From the NCBI RefSeq assembly GCF_008638345.1, contig NZ_VTVA01000006.1:69366-133365 (forward strand): 64,000 nucleotides of DNA, in the 5' to 3' direction. Source of the stretch: Pseudomonas saliphila. Lineage in GTDB: Bacteria > Pseudomonadota > Gammaproteobacteria > Pseudomonadales > Pseudomonadaceae. Of this stretch, positions 63,239 to 64,000 are shown piece by piece. The notes beneath the pieces were generated by a model. That model saw only the letters and a list, made by a program, of their open reading frames with translations, made no database searches and was not told the DNA's origin. The translations under genes were made by a program, and so were the position numbers. Each line of letters begins with the position of its first letter. Positions within the stretch are counted from its first letter, which is position 1.

Positions 63239-64000
63239 TGGATACCGATCTGACGCACAGGGAACACAGCCTCGCCCCACAGGCTGGCAATGTCAGTGCC
63301 TGGAGCGAAACGTTTGGGCTCACCGCGCTGGCGCTGATACTCGGTTTCTGGCTGGCACCTGAAGATCCGCTGCAGGTCTTCGGATTCCCCTGGCCGATGC
63401 TTGCGCCCCTGTTGCTTGGGGTGCGTTACGGTTTTGTAAAAGCCTTGATCAGTGCTTCGCTGCTGGTTATCACACTGTTATTGCTGCGTTTTTACGGACC
63501 GCTCTATGACGAGCTGCCGGGGCCTTACATCATCGGTGTGCTGGTCAGCGGCATGCTCGTCGGGGAGTTTCGGGATTTATGGGGCCGCCGTCTTGAAGGG
63601 CTGAAGATGGCCAACGAATATCGACAGTACCGCCTCGACGAGTTTACCCGCGCACATCAGATGCTGCGTATTTCCCATGACCGCCTGGAGCAGCGCGTGG
63701 CCGGGAGCGGTCAAAGCCTGCGCAGCTCCCTGCTGCTGTTGCGTGAACGTATGCGTGAACTGAAAACGCCTGACGAGGCCTTGATCTGGATGGCCGAACC
63801 GATCATTGACCTGCTCGGGCAATACGGGTCGCTGAGGGTGGCGGGTTTGTACGCCCTGAACAAGGAGCGACAGGTAATGCCCTGGCCACTGGCGACTGTC
63901 GGCGAGATGGGCGAGCTGGACGCCGATGATCGCCTGATTCGCTTGTGCCTCGATCGGGGCGATCTGGTGAGTGTCGGTGAAGATGCCATTGAGCACGGCG
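63238..64000 (+). CDS. pelD: Cyclic di-GMP receptor PelD, 3' part beyond the window
   Basis: The frame starts MDTDLTHREHSLAPQ at the TGATG overlap with pelC and is open to the window end (254 codons). Four hydrophobic segments lie at about 25-120 (LTALALILGFWLAP, FGFPWPMLAPLLLG, ALISASLLVITLLLL, YIIGVLVSGMLVGEF), then a helical linker and the start of a GAF domain. The degenerate GGDEF domain and cyclic di-GMP-binding site would lie past the window. PelD allows Pel synthesis when cyclic di-GMP is high. Confidence 0.93.
   Translation, partial: MDTDLTHREHSLAPQAGNVSAWSETFGLTALALILGFWLAPEDPLQVFGFPWPMLAPLLLGVRYGFVKALISASLLVITLLLLRFYGPLYDELPGPYIIGVLVSGMLVGEFRDLWGRRLEGLKMANEYRQYRLDEFTRAHQMLRISHDRLEQRVAGSGQSLRSSLLLLRERMRELKTPDEALIWMAEPIIDLLGQYGSLRVAGLYALNKERQVMPWPLATVGEMGELDADDRLIRLCLDRGDLVSVGEDAIEHG

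Overview
This window comes from a gammaproteobacterium of the Pseudomonas lineage. Two long blocks keep the P. aeruginosa PAO1 gene order as I remember it: nrdB-nrdA plus a divergent RstAB-type two-component pair (PA1155-PA1158), and htpX through dusA (roughly PA2830 down to PA2795). Three secreted esterases of the P. mendocina cutinase type, with a GHSQGGGG nucleophile elbow, sit side by side and point to a marine or pollutant-associated Halopseudomonas (P. pertucinogena group). The genus is inference; the family assignments rest on motifs read directly.

Layout. 0-1.5 kb: an intact-looking IS3-family (IS150-like) insertion sequence. 1.6-3.7 kb: a SAM methyltransferase and a membrane diguanylate cyclase. 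3.9-11 kb: class Ia ribonucleotide reductase with NrdR-box-like sites in its divergent promoter, and a two-component system. 11-15 kb: a TetR-type regulator followed by three tandem cutinase/polyesterase genes, each with its own terminator; copies 1 and 3 have similar palindromes upstream. 15.3-18.7 kb: divergent metR/metE. 18.7-26.5 kb: housekeeping genes (rlmM, a small monooxygenase-fold protein, tusA, a DUF3080 lipoprotein, a MATE pump, epmC, pdxB, an ATP-NAD kinase-family protein). 26.6-36.3 kb: DsrE-like protein, htpX, alaA, msrB, gpx, a SagS-like hybrid kinase, a DUF815 ATPase, a GST and a tRNA-Glu/tRNA-Gly pair.

36.4-43.2 kb is the most unusual part. Inside otherwise conserved backbone, directly after the tRNA pair, lie five tightly packed genes: a cbb3-type oxidase catalytic subunit whose N-terminus looks like a fused CcoS maturation protein, a CcoO-like mono-heme cytochrome, a CcoP-like di-heme cytochrome, a TsdA-like di-heme thiosulfate dehydrogenase and a CcoI/CopA-type copper ATPase. 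Together they could form a self-contained thiosulfate-to-oxygen electron path with its own copper loader. 43.3-56 kb returns to backbone: a PA2817-like protein, fadE, an MFS transporter, yadGH, queF, a DUF4404 protein, mlaA, an RssB/RssC-like pair (the RssB receiver lacks its phospho-acceptor Asp), tal and dusA. From 56 kb to the window end runs the pel exopolysaccharide operon (pelA, pelB, pelC, partial pelD), preceded by a long leader with inverted repeats and competing hairpins.

No CRISPR array, prophage, rRNA or integrase was seen. All coordinates were worked out by eye, and no similarity search was run.
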